DNA of 64,000 bases from Ascoidea asiatica (taxonomy: Eukaryota; Ascomycota; Saccharomycetes; Ascoideales; Ascoideaceae): NCBI GenBank assembly GCA_001600695.1, contig BCKQ01000002.1:372001-436000 (forward strand), written 5' to 3'. The translations under genes were made by a program, and so were the position numbers. The notes under the pieces are model-generated. The model saw nothing but the letters and a program-made list of their open reading frames with translations. It was not told the origin of the DNA and made no database searches. Below are positions 1 through 10,477 of this stretch, piece by piece. Every line of letters starts with the position of its first letter. Within the stretch, counting starts at the first letter, position 1.

Positions 1-1365
1 GATGATAATAAAGAAAATGAAAAAAACAATTCAGAATCGCAATCAATTTTTTTTAAAATTGTTACTTGTTTTATCGATTTCGAGTTAAATAATGAGAATT
101 ATTTCACAGATGAAGAGAAAGTGAGAATTGGAAATTTGATTAAAAAGTTTTTAAATGATTATGAATCAATTTATCTTGATTTAAAGATTAAATTTTCGCA
201 TAATGAATGTAGACAAAGACAAACAATTAATTCTATTTTACCATTATTAAATATGATTCAAGATTCATCGGAAATGTTAGATTTAGAATTAAACGAAAAA
301 TATGAATTCAATGGTAATTATAATAATAATAAAAAGCTTGGATTGCCAACTTTTACATCATATATCTATATTAAAAAAGTTGAAAATATGATAAAATTTT
401 TATTAGATGGTATTAAATTGAAAATTTATAAAATTTGGGAGTTATTTTCAATCTATTGGTATTCAGAATTTTTAATAACTCAATTGATCGAATTTTATCT
501 TAATATTAAAATATTAAATTCAAATAGAATTTTAGAAGTTGAAAGGTTAATCCAAGAGGTAAATAAAAATAGTAGTATAAATTTTAAAAAATTTATTAAA
601 TTTAATAATAAATTTTCAGATAGTTTCAATTTAAGTTTACATTCAAATTTCAATTTTAAAAAATTGATTAAAAATAAATCTATAAAGAAAAAAATCAATG
701 AAAACTATAAAGAAATATTAAAAGATAAAATCTCAAAATTTCGAAAAATTATTGAAAATTTAGATTTTGAAATAAAATACTTGAGTATTTTAAAAAAAAT
801 GGTTTTTAGTGAAAAAAGTTTACTAATATTATTTGAAAAAAATGGATTAATCAAAACACCAAATTTTTCAAAAATTGAAAACATTTTAAATAATAAAAAA
901 GCTAAAGAAAAAAGACCAAATACTTTTAATACAATGAATAGTATCGAAAACAATTTAACAAGATCTTTATATATGGCTAGAATGAAAGGATTTTATTCAA
1001 TTCCAATGCCTGAATTTCAAAATTATGAAAAGTATTCAAAAAGTAAAAAGGATTTCTTAGGAAATAATTTCAAAGATATAGTAAAAATAATAGAAGAAAG
1101 TAATAAATCAGCTAAAAGTGATATTGGAGAAGTTATTGAAATAATTAAAACTCAAGGCATTCTTGGATTTAAACTTTGTGAAAAAGATAATATTGAATGG
1201 TTCAATTTGATGAAAAGAAGCTGTATTAAAATTGATATAAATTTATTTAAATTATCAAGACTGTCGTCATTTACTGGTAAAGCTGATGATTCAAATAATT
1301 GTATGAAATTGAAGATCCAAAGTGATGGATTCCATAGATACTTTCCATCAATTGAGATTTCATAA
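1..1365 (+). CDS. MAK10: NatC N-terminal acetyltransferase auxiliary subunit Mak10/NAA35, C-terminal part
   Basis: The frame is open from base 1, so the gene begins outside the window and about 454 codons are visible. A start at the GTG near base 121 would be an artefact. Mak10 is the large scaffold subunit of NatC, which with Mak3 and Mak31 acetylates nascent proteins starting Met-hydrophobic. Two family signatures are visible: the motif ending CRQRQ followed by an Ile/Leu-rich helix (codons about 70-95), and the block around FTSYIYIKKVENMIKFLLDG followed by IYKIWELFSIYWY (about 155-190). The rest is Lys/Asn-rich helix. Family membership rests on these motifs. A single CTG codon lies at 1261-1263 (R-CTG-SSF). 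Confidence 0.85.
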   Translation, partial: DDNKENEKNNSESQSIFFKIVTCFIDFELNNENYFTDEEKVRIGNLIKKFLNDYESIYLDLKIKFSHNECRQRQTINSILPLLNMIQDSSEMLDLELNEKYEFNGNYNNNKKLGLPTFTSYIYIKKVENMIKFLLDGIKLKIYKIWELFSIYWYSEFLITQLIEFYLNIKILNSNRILEVERLIQEVNKNSSINFKKFIKFNNKFSDSFNLSLHSNFNFKKLIKNKSIKKKINENYKEILKDKISKFRKIIENLDFEIKYLSILKKMVFSEKSLLILFEKNGLIKTPNFSKIENILNNKKAKEKRPNTFNTMNSIENNLTRSLYMARMKGFYSIPMPEFQNYEKYSKSKKDFLGNNFKDIVKIIEESNKSAKSDIGEVIEIIKTQGILGFKLCEKDNIEWFNLMKRSCIKIDINLFKLSRLSSFTGKADDSNNCMKLKIQSDGFHRYFPSIEIS

Positions 1366-3298
1366 TCCTAATTTGCAGAACCATCTTTTGGGGGAACTAC
1401 CTGAAGACTATTTATAGTTTAGTGTGCCAATAGCTATTCTTAAGTGCAAACCCATACGGAGAAGCGCAACAACTTTATGTAAAATGAACAGTTTTTATTT
1501 TTAGAATTCTGGGGTGAGATGAAAAGTCTTTATCAACTTTGTAACAAACAGACGAACAAACAGACGAAGGTTTGACGAACACTAAAAAACGCGAAAATTA
1601 AAATTAAGCAAAAAAACGCGCCCACAGTCTGAGAACCGGTAACAAGTCCGATACCCCCTTTCAAATTGATTGAAAAAAGACCTTGAAAATATATTGAAAA
1701 AAAGTGGACTGTACCCACTACTAGTAGTACTAACCACAGGGCCCCTGGCATTACTGAAAACGGGGCTCTATGTCAAAAGCAATTTATCACTTGCAGCACT
1801 GAAATTTCATATTTCTTTTTAAACACAAGGCTGAACAATAATAGAACAATACCTAAAACACTAAGACTTATGATATCTAGTTGTAGTTTCAAAATAGTTT
1901 GACTATAATAATATAAGACTGAAAGGAAGTTCTAATGGTGATTCTGTACATGTAATTCTTATGTAACTATTTTAGCGGGGCCTTTGTATTGGATGCGGTG
2001 TCTAGCTTTAAATACCTAAAGCCCCGACGCTTCTTAAGTGTCTGGACTCCTGTTCCGGGGTCTATATTGCGCTAAAAAGTGGCGAAGCAAATATAAATTG
2101 CGCAATGTTGCTGACGTGTAATGTCAAAAGAGTCCTCTATGCGCGTTGGTGCCTTGAGCTCTCCCGTGCCAGAGTGACGGAGAGCTGTTCAGCACGCACC
2201 AACGACATTCTAGGAATAGAAATGCACACATAAGAAGGGTTTTGCACGCGGTGCTGAAAACGATATTGCAAGCGTTTGCTCAGCAAGTTAGTTAACTTCT
2301 CGTGAGAACTGCTCCTGAGAGCTCGCGAGAATTTGTCACAGATTTCAGAAGCCAGATTTCACAAGCATTATTTCTTACATTAAAGAATTCTTCACAAATA
2401 TCAAAATACGTAATAAATCAATAATCTCTAAACTATCAACAATCCAATAAAATTACAAATCAGAAATATAAATAAGAATACCAGTGTCAATATATTAATA
2501 TTTTTATCAAAATATATAACTAAATCAACATTCAATTCAAATTAAAACAAAAGTCAAACAAAATTAAAACTACTTTCAAAAACTTGAACAGTTCTCATAT
2601 TTCAATTTGTATAAAAGATAATTTCTTAATCAGTTAGACCTAAATATTTTATTCAATTAATCTTACTTAAAAGAATATACAATATTGTTATTAATATTTT
2701 AACTACTTAATCATATTTTTATTTAATAATAAATTTCAATAGCCAGTTATCTTTCAAAAGTCAAACTCATCATCTGAGGATTGTATTGAGTATATTTTAC
2801 TATTTAATCTATATCTAATTAACTTATTTAATTTCTTTTTCTTAACTTCTATTTCATTTCAAATTATCTATTTTTTTCTATTTTTACTTCATTATTTACT
2901 AAATTTATTTACCTTTTCTCCTTTTTTATTTTTGTTGGCTTATTACTTAAGTTAAAATTTCCTTTAAATTCAAATTTTACTTTATCCGAATTTAAATTTA
3001 TATTTAATAACTATTCCTTTTACATCAATTTTTATTTCTTATTTTACTTTTATCTTTATCAAAAAAATATAATCACAAATTATATAATATAACTTTTGGT
3101 AATAATATCAATACAATCTCTCTTATTCCCTTTCATTAAAGTTAATTAAGTTCTCTTTTAAGTGTTTTAAACTTTACAAATATTCTTTAAATCAATAATC
3201 AGCAATCAATAATCATTCGATATATATTTAAATCAAATTAAAAAAAAAAGAGAATAAATTTTTAAGTAATAAATAAAATTTAAAATAATCATATAAAA
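1366..3298. other. Long gene-free region upstream of PAL1, with a GC-richer structured island
   Basis: About 1.9 kb without a supportable gene. The 3' third is AT-rich promoter and leader of PAL1. The middle (about 1965-2345) is much GC-richer and packed with inverted repeats (1977-2025, 2144-2204, around 2297-2330). ACCGGTAAC lies at 1635-1643 and CGGATAA on the minus strand at 2982-2988. A 72-codon minus-strand reading frame (1533-1751) has no recognisable features. Confidence 0.6.
2144..2204. repeat. 61-nt GC-rich imperfect hairpin
   Basis: A 9-bp outer stem (CGTTGGTGC at 2144-2152 with GCACCAACG at 2196-2204) encloses an 8-bp inner stem (AGCTCTCC at 2157-2164 with GGAGAGCT at 2179-2186) and a 14-nt loop. 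It could be a hairpin of a non-coding transcript or a cruciform/protein-binding dyad. No known RNA family was recognised. Confidence 0.6.
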
Positions 3299-4981
3299 AT
3301 GGGTCCACCTCCTCGACCAATGTCAAGAAATCCTTTCGCTGATGCTTTATATTCTCAATCAAACTCTTCCACTTCAACTCCTTCTCGTAACCGTTCTCAT
3401 TCTTATAGTTCTTCTGAAGGTAGTCTCTCTTCTATTGAAAATGTCTTCGATCATCCTCGTCAAAGTGAAAAAAATTATTCAAGAAACGATAAAAATCAAA
3501 GAAATGATAGAAATCAAAGATACCAAAGAAATGAACCAAATGATAGAAATATTAGAAATGATACAACTCAAAGATCTAATAAATATGATCCACCACCTCC
3601 TTATTCAGATAAGAAACTGTCTTCTAATCTTCAAAAAAGTATTCAAAGGCCTATTGATTCAAAATCTTCTTCAAGATATAATAATACAAGAGATCTCTTT
3701 CCTCCTTCACCTGTAAGACAACATAGATCGAATAGTGATTCTAGATTATCCCCAAAAGATAAATATAATTCCTCTTCTTCGAGACAAAGGCGTGAAAAAG
3801 AGTATTCTCGAAGATATTCTAATGAATCTGATGATGATTATTCATCCGATGATGATTCTAGAAAAATAAAATCTCGTGGGTATGATAGTTCTGATTCTTC
3901 ACATACAAATTCAAGACATAATTCCTCTACCTCACATCGTCCTACTCGTCATCATCATCATTCTTCTTCATCAAGAAATCAAAAAGATTATAATAGTGAT
4001 TCTTCTTCAGTTGATTATGATCGTCGTCGTTATGAACGTGAAAGATTAAAAGAAAGGGAACGTCGTCGTCGTCATGAAGAAAATTCATCCGGAGTTTCCG
4101 GTAGAGAAAAATCTTCTTCACGCCCTGTACGTTCTCATCACCATCATCATCATCGTAGTGATGATAATGATTCTTCAAGAGGTTATAAACTGTCTAAATC
4201 AAGATCTGCAAATGATACAAATCCTTTATATTCATCTAGAAATGGTAAATCAAGAACTGATTCCCATTCCCATTCCCATTCGAATTCAAATCCTCAATCA
4301 AAATCAAGATCTAAATCTTCTAGTTCAAAATCAAAATCAAAATCAAAAAAAAACGCAGGCGTTGATACAATTGATCGTTTAGATGTTTCTGGTCTATTTG
4401 GTGCAAAATTTCATCATGATGGTCCCTTCGATGCTTGTACTCCTCATCGTAATAAAAATGCAAAAGCTGCTCCGGTAGATGCTTTCCCTGTTGATGGACC
4501 AAATTCAACTATAAAAGGTTTAGGTCCAAATAATACTAAAGAACAAGCAATTGATATAGTAATGGGAAATGGAAATATCGATGATGATGATCATTCTTTA
4601 TTTGCTCGTTCCCTTCCATTATCACCAAAACAAAAAAGTGCAGCTTTGAAATTCAATGGATCAGTAACACAATTTGATGCCAAACAAACTGCTACTCCTA
4701 TTCATGGTGATTTAACTATGGGATTAGGCTCAACAACATTTCTAGATGGGGCTCCTGCAACTCAGAAAGCTGCTGAAGAAAATCTTATAAACAATTCCTC
4801 TTCACTTGGCAGAACAAAAACATTATCAAGAAAACTAATTCGTAATAATCAGCCTACTCAGCAACAATACAATAGATCTTTACAAAATGCTAACCCTGAC
4901 TATTTTGATAAACCTGCTGAATATGAACAAAAATCTTCTCTACTTAATAGAGTCAAAAGTCTTAAGGTTAATCGTCGTTAA
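3299..4981 (+). CDS. PAL1: Pal1 family cell-morphology / endocytic coat protein
   Basis: 560 aa, ATG preceded by an A-rich leader. The N-terminal 350 residues are Ser/Arg/His/Asn-rich and disordered, with NPF-like (RNPF) and PPPPY motifs. The Pal1 domain follows (about 355-425), recognisable by DTIDRLDVSGLFG, FHHDGPFDACTPHRNKN and APVDAFPVDGPN. In yeasts Pal1/Pal2 are early endocytic coat proteins (Ede1-linked), and in fission yeast Pal1 supports cylindrical shape at growing tips. NPF in yeast partners usually binds EH domains. Two of the four CTG codons noticed in the window are here (3617-3619 and 4190-4192), both next to Ser. Overlapping frames are shadows of the repetitive sequence. Confidence 0.92.
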   Translation: MGPPPRPMSRNPFADALYSQSNSSTSTPSRNRSHSYSSSEGSLSSIENVFDHPRQSEKNYSRNDKNQRNDRNQRYQRNEPNDRNIRNDTTQRSNKYDPPPPYSDKKLSSNLQKSIQRPIDSKSSSRYNNTRDLFPPSPVRQHRSNSDSRLSPKDKYNSSSSRQRREKEYSRRYSNESDDDYSSDDDSRKIKSRGYDSSDSSHTNSRHNSSTSHRPTRHHHHSSSSRNQKDYNSDSSSVDYDRRRYERERLKERERRRRHEENSSGVSGREKSSSRPVRSHHHHHHRSDDNDSSRGYKLSKSRSANDTNPLYSSRNGKSRTDSHSHSHSNSNPQSKSRSKSSSSKSKSKSKKNAGVDTIDRLDVSGLFGAKFHHDGPFDACTPHRNKNAKAAPVDAFPVDGPNSTIKGLGPNNTKEQAIDIVMGNGNIDDDDHSLFARSLPLSPKQKSAALKFNGSVTQFDAKQTATPIHGDLTMGLGSTTFLDGAPATQKAAEENLINNSSSLGRTKTLSRKLIRNNQPTQQQYNRSLQNANPDYFDKPAEYEQKSSLLNRVKSLKVNRR

Positions 4982-5398
4982 AACATTAAATTATTTTCAA
5001 TACTTTTATTAATATTACACTTTCAATTTTAAATGCATTTCTGTTCTATAAAAATACAATTAGCCAATCCAAGTCAATTTGCTTCATATAATTGTTGATT
5101 AAATTCAATAGGATAATAATTATTTAATCTTTTTGTATGCTTTTGACAAATACCAACTCTTACATGTTTGCATGTCTAACTCATAGCTTATTCCAGCTTA
5201 TGGCCTGAATATAACTTAAGATTAAATATCTTAATTTATTATTTACTTTTTACTCCCTTTAGTGCCTTTTTATCAAAAACGTTTCTTAATTTGTTTTTAT
5301 TGTTTGTTATTTTGTTTTTATCAAATATATATATATATGTTTATGTATAATATATTCTAAATGATCAAAGTTTTGTAGTATAAATTCTGAATTTCTAT
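4982..5398. other. Convergent 3' spacer between PAL1 and the GPHR-like gene
   Basis: 417 nt of AT-rich sequence shared by two 3' ends, with a short (TA)n run near 5327-5338. No gene or RNA recognised. Confidence 0.6.
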
Positions 5399-7921
5399 TT
5401 ATTTAAACAGTACATTGTTTTCTATGAAGTTTTCTTCATCAAACATAAGATCTTTCGACTGTTCTTTGTGTTGAAATCCTTCACGAGCTTTAACATTATA
5501 ATTTAAATCATCCTCATCTTGACTTGAAAATGAGAAATTGTTTAAATTTCTATTCACATGTAAAAGAACAAGAGTTATAATAACAGATATTGCAAAAACC
5601 TTGTCAAATAAATTATCTAACAGAACAACATTTAATGGAACCTTGAAGATTTTTGTTATTGAATTAGATAATGACCGTGGTAGATTAGATCGAATCATTA
5701 ATGAAGTAGCTAATATGTAAATTCCTGTTAATTCAGATATTAGAAGATTTTTTGCATCAGACAAAAAAGATTCATTATAATCAGTAGATTTCATTAAATT
5801 AGTTAAAGAGTTGGGTGAGGCTATTCCACTATTATCTAAAAAAGAATATTTTTCCTTTAAAGTAAATTCATTTGATGAGGAAGAATCTTCTATATCAATT
5901 TGAATTGGAATTAATTTCTTTATATTACTGAATGTAGCCAATACACTTGAAAAGGAGCAACAGAAAAGACCACCTGCTAATAAAAATCCAATTTGATTAG
6001 ATAAAAAGACTTCATCAACATTTTTTAATCTAAAAATGGAGATAATTAATTTTGAAACTGTAACTGCTAAAGCGTCCTGCACGATTTGCTCATTTTCATT
6101 ATTAGGTATATTATTATCATTATTATTTGGGTTATTACTTAGGTTATTATGTAAAGTATCTGAAGTATAATAGTTTTTATAAATCAAAGAAGGTAATTTA
6201 ATGAAAAAAGTATTTGTTAATTTATATATACAATAAATTGAAAATAATTTTTTACCTATAGAAATTGATTTTCCTAAAAGAGTTTTTTCAAATTGAATTT
6301 CATTAATTTTTTCTTCAGTTTTAATTATATCACTATAGAAAGATGTTTTAAGATGATATAATGAGTTTATTTCATTTTTTAATTCATTTATCAACACTGA
6401 ATTCATTTTATTATTTGTGTTGAAATCACTACTTGATTTGAAAATTGATAGAAATTTATTTGTAAGGTTTTTTTCTGGCATAATATTGTTATTATTATCA
6501 TTTTGTGAAGATATATCCTTACCTTTTATATAATTATTTGAAATTAAATCATTTTGAAATTTTATTTTTGATTTCGATTTTCTATAGTGGTGATTTGATT
6601 TAGGTGGTGGAGAGGAAGCTAAATTTGTTGAAATTGAATTTGACTGTGTACGATTATGAGTGAAATTAGTATAATTTATGTTATTATTGATATTAGTTTT
6701 TGGATTATTATTAATATTGTCTATTTTTATTAAATTTTTTAGTTGAATATTTCTTTGTGAAATGATTGAGTTTGTATTTTTATAAATTTCTATCAATTTT
6801 TTCAAATTCAAATCAAGATTTGCAATTTGATTAGATACACCATTTGATTTTAAGAAAAAATAATTATTTATAAATAAATAATATGGAGTTGAAATTGAAC
6901 CAATACCAGATAATGAAGCCATACAAGAAATTCCAAAAATTGAAAGTCTTGATAAATATGCTATGAATAAGTTATTCGAAAAAAATCTATTAGTAGATGA
7001 ATTATTAATACTATTTATATCAATATTTTTGGTGATTATAGAGGGTGGATTCAATATAACTTTTGACCTATTTATTTTTGTCTTTTCAGATAGCATATTA
7101 TTTTGATTGATTATATTTTTAATTGAAATATCTGAAAACCCTAAATAATTCAATTTATTTAAAAAAAAAATCCAAACTAAAAAAGTTAAAAAAGATAAAC
7201 CCAATTTTAATTTCAAGTTAAACTTAAAAGATTTCGAAATATTTGATTTCTTTTCTTGATCCAAATTCAATTCTTGATCAATTGAATTATTTGTTTTAAA
7301 ATACTTGAAATAACTTAAATTGGAATCATAATTTAAATCTAAATTTGAGATTGAATTTGAATCTATATTATGATTTATTAAAGAGTTTATAAAAATGAAT
7401 ATGATTGAAAAAGGTAATAAAATAACTAAATTTATTATTAAGAGATATAAATTTAAGTCTAAAATTAAAATTTTTGGAGCATTATTAAAATAATTGGAAA
7501 TTTCAGATAATACAATAAATATAACTAGAATTGAAGATGATAATGTTAAACTGAATAAGAATTTTAAAAGCTTTCTAAAATTGGTTGTAGTAAATAAATT
7601 AGTGAAATTTAAGTCATTTATATTATTAAAGCTAGTAAAATCTGTGAATTGACTTAAATTTGTTCTATTTATATTTCTCAAATTATTGATGTTTGGAAAT
7701 TTCATAAAATTAAGACTGGAAGCTAAGTTTGAATTTGATTTTTCTGATAAATTTAAATCATTATTTAAAGAAATTGGGGAGGAAGTTTTGAATATTTTGG
7801 GTATTATTTTATACAAAAAGTTATAGGACCATAAAAAAGTAAATAAAAAAATTGAAAAGAAAAACGAAGTATGAAAAAATGCAGAAGTGAAAGAAGTTGA
7901 ATTAGATGAACTTGAGGACAT
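5399..7921 (-). CDS. Golgi pH regulator / GPCR-type G protein (GPHR/GTG) family membrane protein
   Basis: 840 aa with about nine hydrophobic segments, four to five in the N-terminal third and the others after residue 580. Signatures: the LSRLSIFGISCMASLSGIGS block followed by TPYYLF (about 325-350), matching the GPHR N-terminal domain; LSNQIGFLLAGGLF (about 640); and the C-terminal pair LISELTGIYILATSLMIRSNLP and VVLLDNLFDKVFAISVIITLVLL, matching the ABA_GPCR domain. Metazoan and plant members are about 450-540 aa. The excess is an Asn/Ser/Lys-rich loop (about 370-560) and an acidic/Asn insert near 605. The animal protein is an anion channel acidifying the Golgi; the yeast role is inferred only by family. 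Confidence 0.8.
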   Translation of the reverse strand: MSSSSSNSTSFTSAFFHTSFFFSIFLFTFLWSYNFLYKIIPKIFKTSSPISLNNDLNLSEKSNSNLASSLNFMKFPNINNLRNINRTNLSQFTDFTSFNNINDLNFTNLFTTTNFRKLLKFLFSLTLSSSILVIFIVLSEISNYFNNAPKILILDLNLYLLIINLVILLPFSIIFIFINSLINHNIDSNSISNLDLNYDSNLSYFKYFKTNNSIDQELNLDQEKKSNISKSFKFNLKLKLGLSFLTFLVWIFFLNKLNYLGFSDISIKNIINQNNMLSEKTKINRSKVILNPPSIITKNIDINSINNSSTNRFFSNNLFIAYLSRLSIFGISCMASLSGIGSISTPYYLFINNYFFLKSNGVSNQIANLDLNLKKLIEIYKNTNSIISQRNIQLKNLIKIDNINNNPKTNINNNINYTNFTHNRTQSNSISTNLASSPPPKSNHHYRKSKSKIKFQNDLISNNYIKGKDISSQNDNNNNIMPEKNLTNKFLSIFKSSSDFNTNNKMNSVLINELKNEINSLYHLKTSFYSDIIKTEEKINEIQFEKTLLGKSISIGKKLFSIYCIYKLTNTFFIKLPSLIYKNYYTSDTLHNNLSNNPNNNDNNIPNNENEQIVQDALAVTVSKLIISIFRLKNVDEVFLSNQIGFLLAGGLFCCSFSSVLATFSNIKKLIPIQIDIEDSSSSNEFTLKEKYSFLDNSGIASPNSLTNLMKSTDYNESFLSDAKNLLISELTGIYILATSLMIRSNLPRSLSNSITKIFKVPLNVVLLDNLFDKVFAISVIITLVLLHVNRNLNNFSFSSQDEDDLNYNVKAREGFQHKEQSKDLMFDEENFIENNVLFK

Positions 7922-8747
7922 TACAAAATACTACAATATTATTTTTTTGGGTATAGTGAAAAAGCTTGTACTTGTATCTTTACATGACAATGACCAATTA
8001 CCATTATCTTGACCTAAACAGAAGGGATTCAAATATAAATAAGAATCGACAATTTACTCAAAGAGTTTTAATGTATTTTCTTCAAAACTTGGTAAGGTTC
8101 CACTACTGTTCTTTTCCTAATTCGAATATTAAATAGACCTTCTTTTCATTTATCTGGCATCTGGCGTGGCCGTAACAAAAAACAATGGAGCACTTTAGCA
8201 CGCACTCATCGGCAACTACTAAAATCCCGGTCAGAGACCACTTCTGCGGAACTCATTTTTCAATCAAATAAAACCCAGCGTTTAAGTAAATGGAGTAAAA
8301 GGAATTGAAACAATTGAAAGGCAATTGCATTCAGTAAAGTTACGATAATCAGAAAGAATGTTTTAGATTGAGGAGGAGCTACTACAGAAAAAATAGGAAA
8401 ATCAAGGAGACACATGTATCTACAAATGTATATTATAAATTATATAATCCATCCAGAGCTGGAATTTCATCCAACACTGTCTGACCAGTCCAGTAATATC
8501 AGTACAGGGAGAATACGACAACAGAAGCTAATGTCAACAAAAACCAAATAAAATAAATGAAATGAATAAATAAGTAATGACTGAAAGACGAATTATCTGA
8601 AAAAAAAAATTAACACATAAGACAAATAAAACACAAAAACACAAAAACGCAAACAGGAAAAACAAAATCAAGGAAAATAAAAATCTGTAAGAAATGAACC
8701 TCATTATCCAGTTTTCTTTTTATTTTTTTAGGTTATTCACTTTTTAT
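7922..8747. other. Promoter of the GPHR-like gene and 3' region of the small secreted-protein gene
   Basis: 826 nt. A GC-richer patch lies at about 8155-8260 and another at 8450-8530, with A-rich sequence between. A 28-codon frame beginning at an ATG near 8186 shows no recognisable motif and was not called. Confidence 0.5.
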
Positions 8748-9089
8748 TCATAACTCTACATGAGCCTCGGCTGAAGGAGTAGCAGCTGAAATTATAGAAG
8801 ATTCTGAAACTTTAGTTACTTTTGATTCAATTGAAGATACAAGAGATGATACAGGCGAAGAAGCTGATGAAGAAATGCTTGATACTAATGATTTAGAAGT
8901 TGGAATTGCAGTTACTTTAATTGATTCAATAGATTTTCCAGCTTTATTTGTTTTCTTGAATACAGAATTTGCCCAGTTTTTAACATTGTTAACAACTTTA
9001 TTACCTTTTTTAGTAGTAACTGGTTTTGCTTTTGATTCAACAACAGCAGACACCGGTACTAATAAAAGTAAAAAATATTGATATTTCAT
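8748..9089 (-). CDS. Small secreted Ser/Lys-rich protein, unidentified
   Basis: 113 aa. Residues 1-18 are a credible signal peptide: MKY, a run of Phe/Leu, then VPVSAVVE with a likely cleavage after Ala15. The mature part is first basic (KPVTTKKGNK... to about 60) and then almost entirely Ser/Ala/Val/Ile/Thr, so it is probably extended and O-mannosylated. There is no hydrophobic GPI tail. The chain ends HVEL, which resembles but does not meet the usual HDEL/DDEL retention consensus. I do not recognise a family. Coding is supported by the signal peptide, codon use like the neighbours and a compact gene with AT-rich flanks. A plus-strand overlap is its shadow. Confidence 0.65.
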   Translation of the reverse strand: MKYQYFLLLLVPVSAVVESKAKPVTTKKGNKVVNNVKNWANSVFKKTNKAGKSIESIKVTAIPTSKSLVSSISSSASSPVSSLVSSIESKVTKVSESSIISAATPSAEAHVEL

Positions 9090-10306
9090 TTTGAATTATA
9101 ATTGATTATTATATTAATGATTGTAAGAATTGATAAATATTTTGATTAGTATTTTAAAATTATATGATTGTAATGAATCAAAGTTTTCTAAATTGGAATT
9201 AAAATCAAAATTGAAGGGAATAATTTTACTTTATATATGAATTGAAAAAAAATAACTGGAGAATAGGGGATTGATAAAGTTATGTAAATGAAAGGTTCCT
9301 TTTAATTTTTCAAAAACTACTTGTAAGAATAATTGAACGAAAAAACGTTAGAGTATGAAAATATTATTGAATATTATTTATTATTTATTATATTATTTAT
9401 TATTTGAACGTGAAACTTAAGAATTTTACATTACCCTTTCTTGATATTAAGTATCATAGAAATATTCTTGACAAACTAGACCATATTAAATGAAACTACT
9501 CGAATGATTGAAATAAATTAGTGGAGAATTTATTAGTAGTTCAGGCAAAAATCTTATTACTAAGTATTGTATTGATATTGAGTATCATAATTTACTTGTA
9601 GCTAGAGAAACTATTGTACAACACTCTGTCAACATTATTTTACAAAAATCTATTGAAGGAAAAAGTGAAACTAGTTTGCAGTAAGAGAATTCGAAGAATG
9701 AAATTGTTGGATTTTTGAATTATTCCATTAAGTATTTATAAAAATTACTTAATGATTGGAAAGAATGGAAATTCTGGATAATAAAAAAATTACCCAGCAA
9801 AAAAATAATCAAATCAATCAAAGATAAGAATCAGCTTACGTGATTTGATCTATTTTTTTTACAGTGTAGATAATAATAATAATAATATTATTATTATTAG
9901 AAAAGTAATATATATTAGAGAAAGTATTGATTTGATTAGTTTTACTTGATATGGGCTATTTTCAAATTAGACTTAAACTTATAATCACCGTGTAATCTTT
10001 AGTCAATCAGAGTTAAAAAAACAAAAATAATCAGAGTTAATTGGTGAAAAATATAAATTTAGTTAAAAATATTAGAATTTTGAGCCAATTTTTAAACAAA
10101 TCTTCAAACCCAATAGAATTGAATATGAAAAAAGAGGAGTTTTATTTTTCAAAAGCAAAAAGAAAATTATAGATACTACAATTTAATAGTGTTAATAATC
10201 AAAAATAAGTGTTGATTTGTATATTTAATAATGGATATATTATAAGATATTTACATGAAAATTCAGGGATTTATTGAATTTAGTAGATTTAATAGATTTG
10301 ATAGAT
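9090..10306. other. AT-rich promoter of the secreted-protein gene and 3' region of TOM6
   Basis: 1.2 kb of very AT-rich DNA with many stops in all frames. A short (AAT)n/(ATT)n dyad (around 9869-9898) can form a perfect AT hairpin. No gene, tRNA or GC island is seen. Confidence 0.55.
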
Positions 10307-10477
10307 TTATTGAGGAACTAATAAAGTAGCCAATTCTGATTGTAGAAATGCAACACCAATTGCAAAGAAACTAACATTTAATACAACAGGATAAGCATAG
10401 GATTCTTTAAATCTTTGAAAAGCAGAAGAAGGTGCTTGTTGAGCAGCAACAGGAGTTGCACCATAAATAGCATCCAT
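10307..10477 (-). CDS. TOM6: Mitochondrial import receptor subunit Tom6
   Basis: A 56-codon gene. The product starts MDAIYGATPVAAQQAP, continues SSAFQRFKESYAYPVVLN and ends in one membrane span (VSFFAIGVAFLQSELATLL) followed by VPQ. This matches fungal Tom6 along its whole length: the MD...G start, a (S)RFQ-FKES-Y motif before the tail anchor, an Asn at the membrane entry, and a terminal L-P-Q. S. cerevisiae Tom6 is 61 aa. Tom6 is an outer-membrane subunit that stabilises Tom40-Tom22 in the general import pore. A perfect TATCACGTGATA palindrome lies 238 nt upstream of the start and is the likely regulatory site. Confidence 0.88.
   Translation of the reverse strand: MDAIYGATPVAAQQAPSSAFQRFKESYAYPVVLNVSFFAIGVAFLQSELATLLVPQ

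Noticed and set aside
2281-2340. Possible RNase P RNA fragment (CTGCTCCTGAGAG)
   Set aside because: A short match only; the conserved CR-I and CR-V cores of RNase P RNA are not visible nearby.
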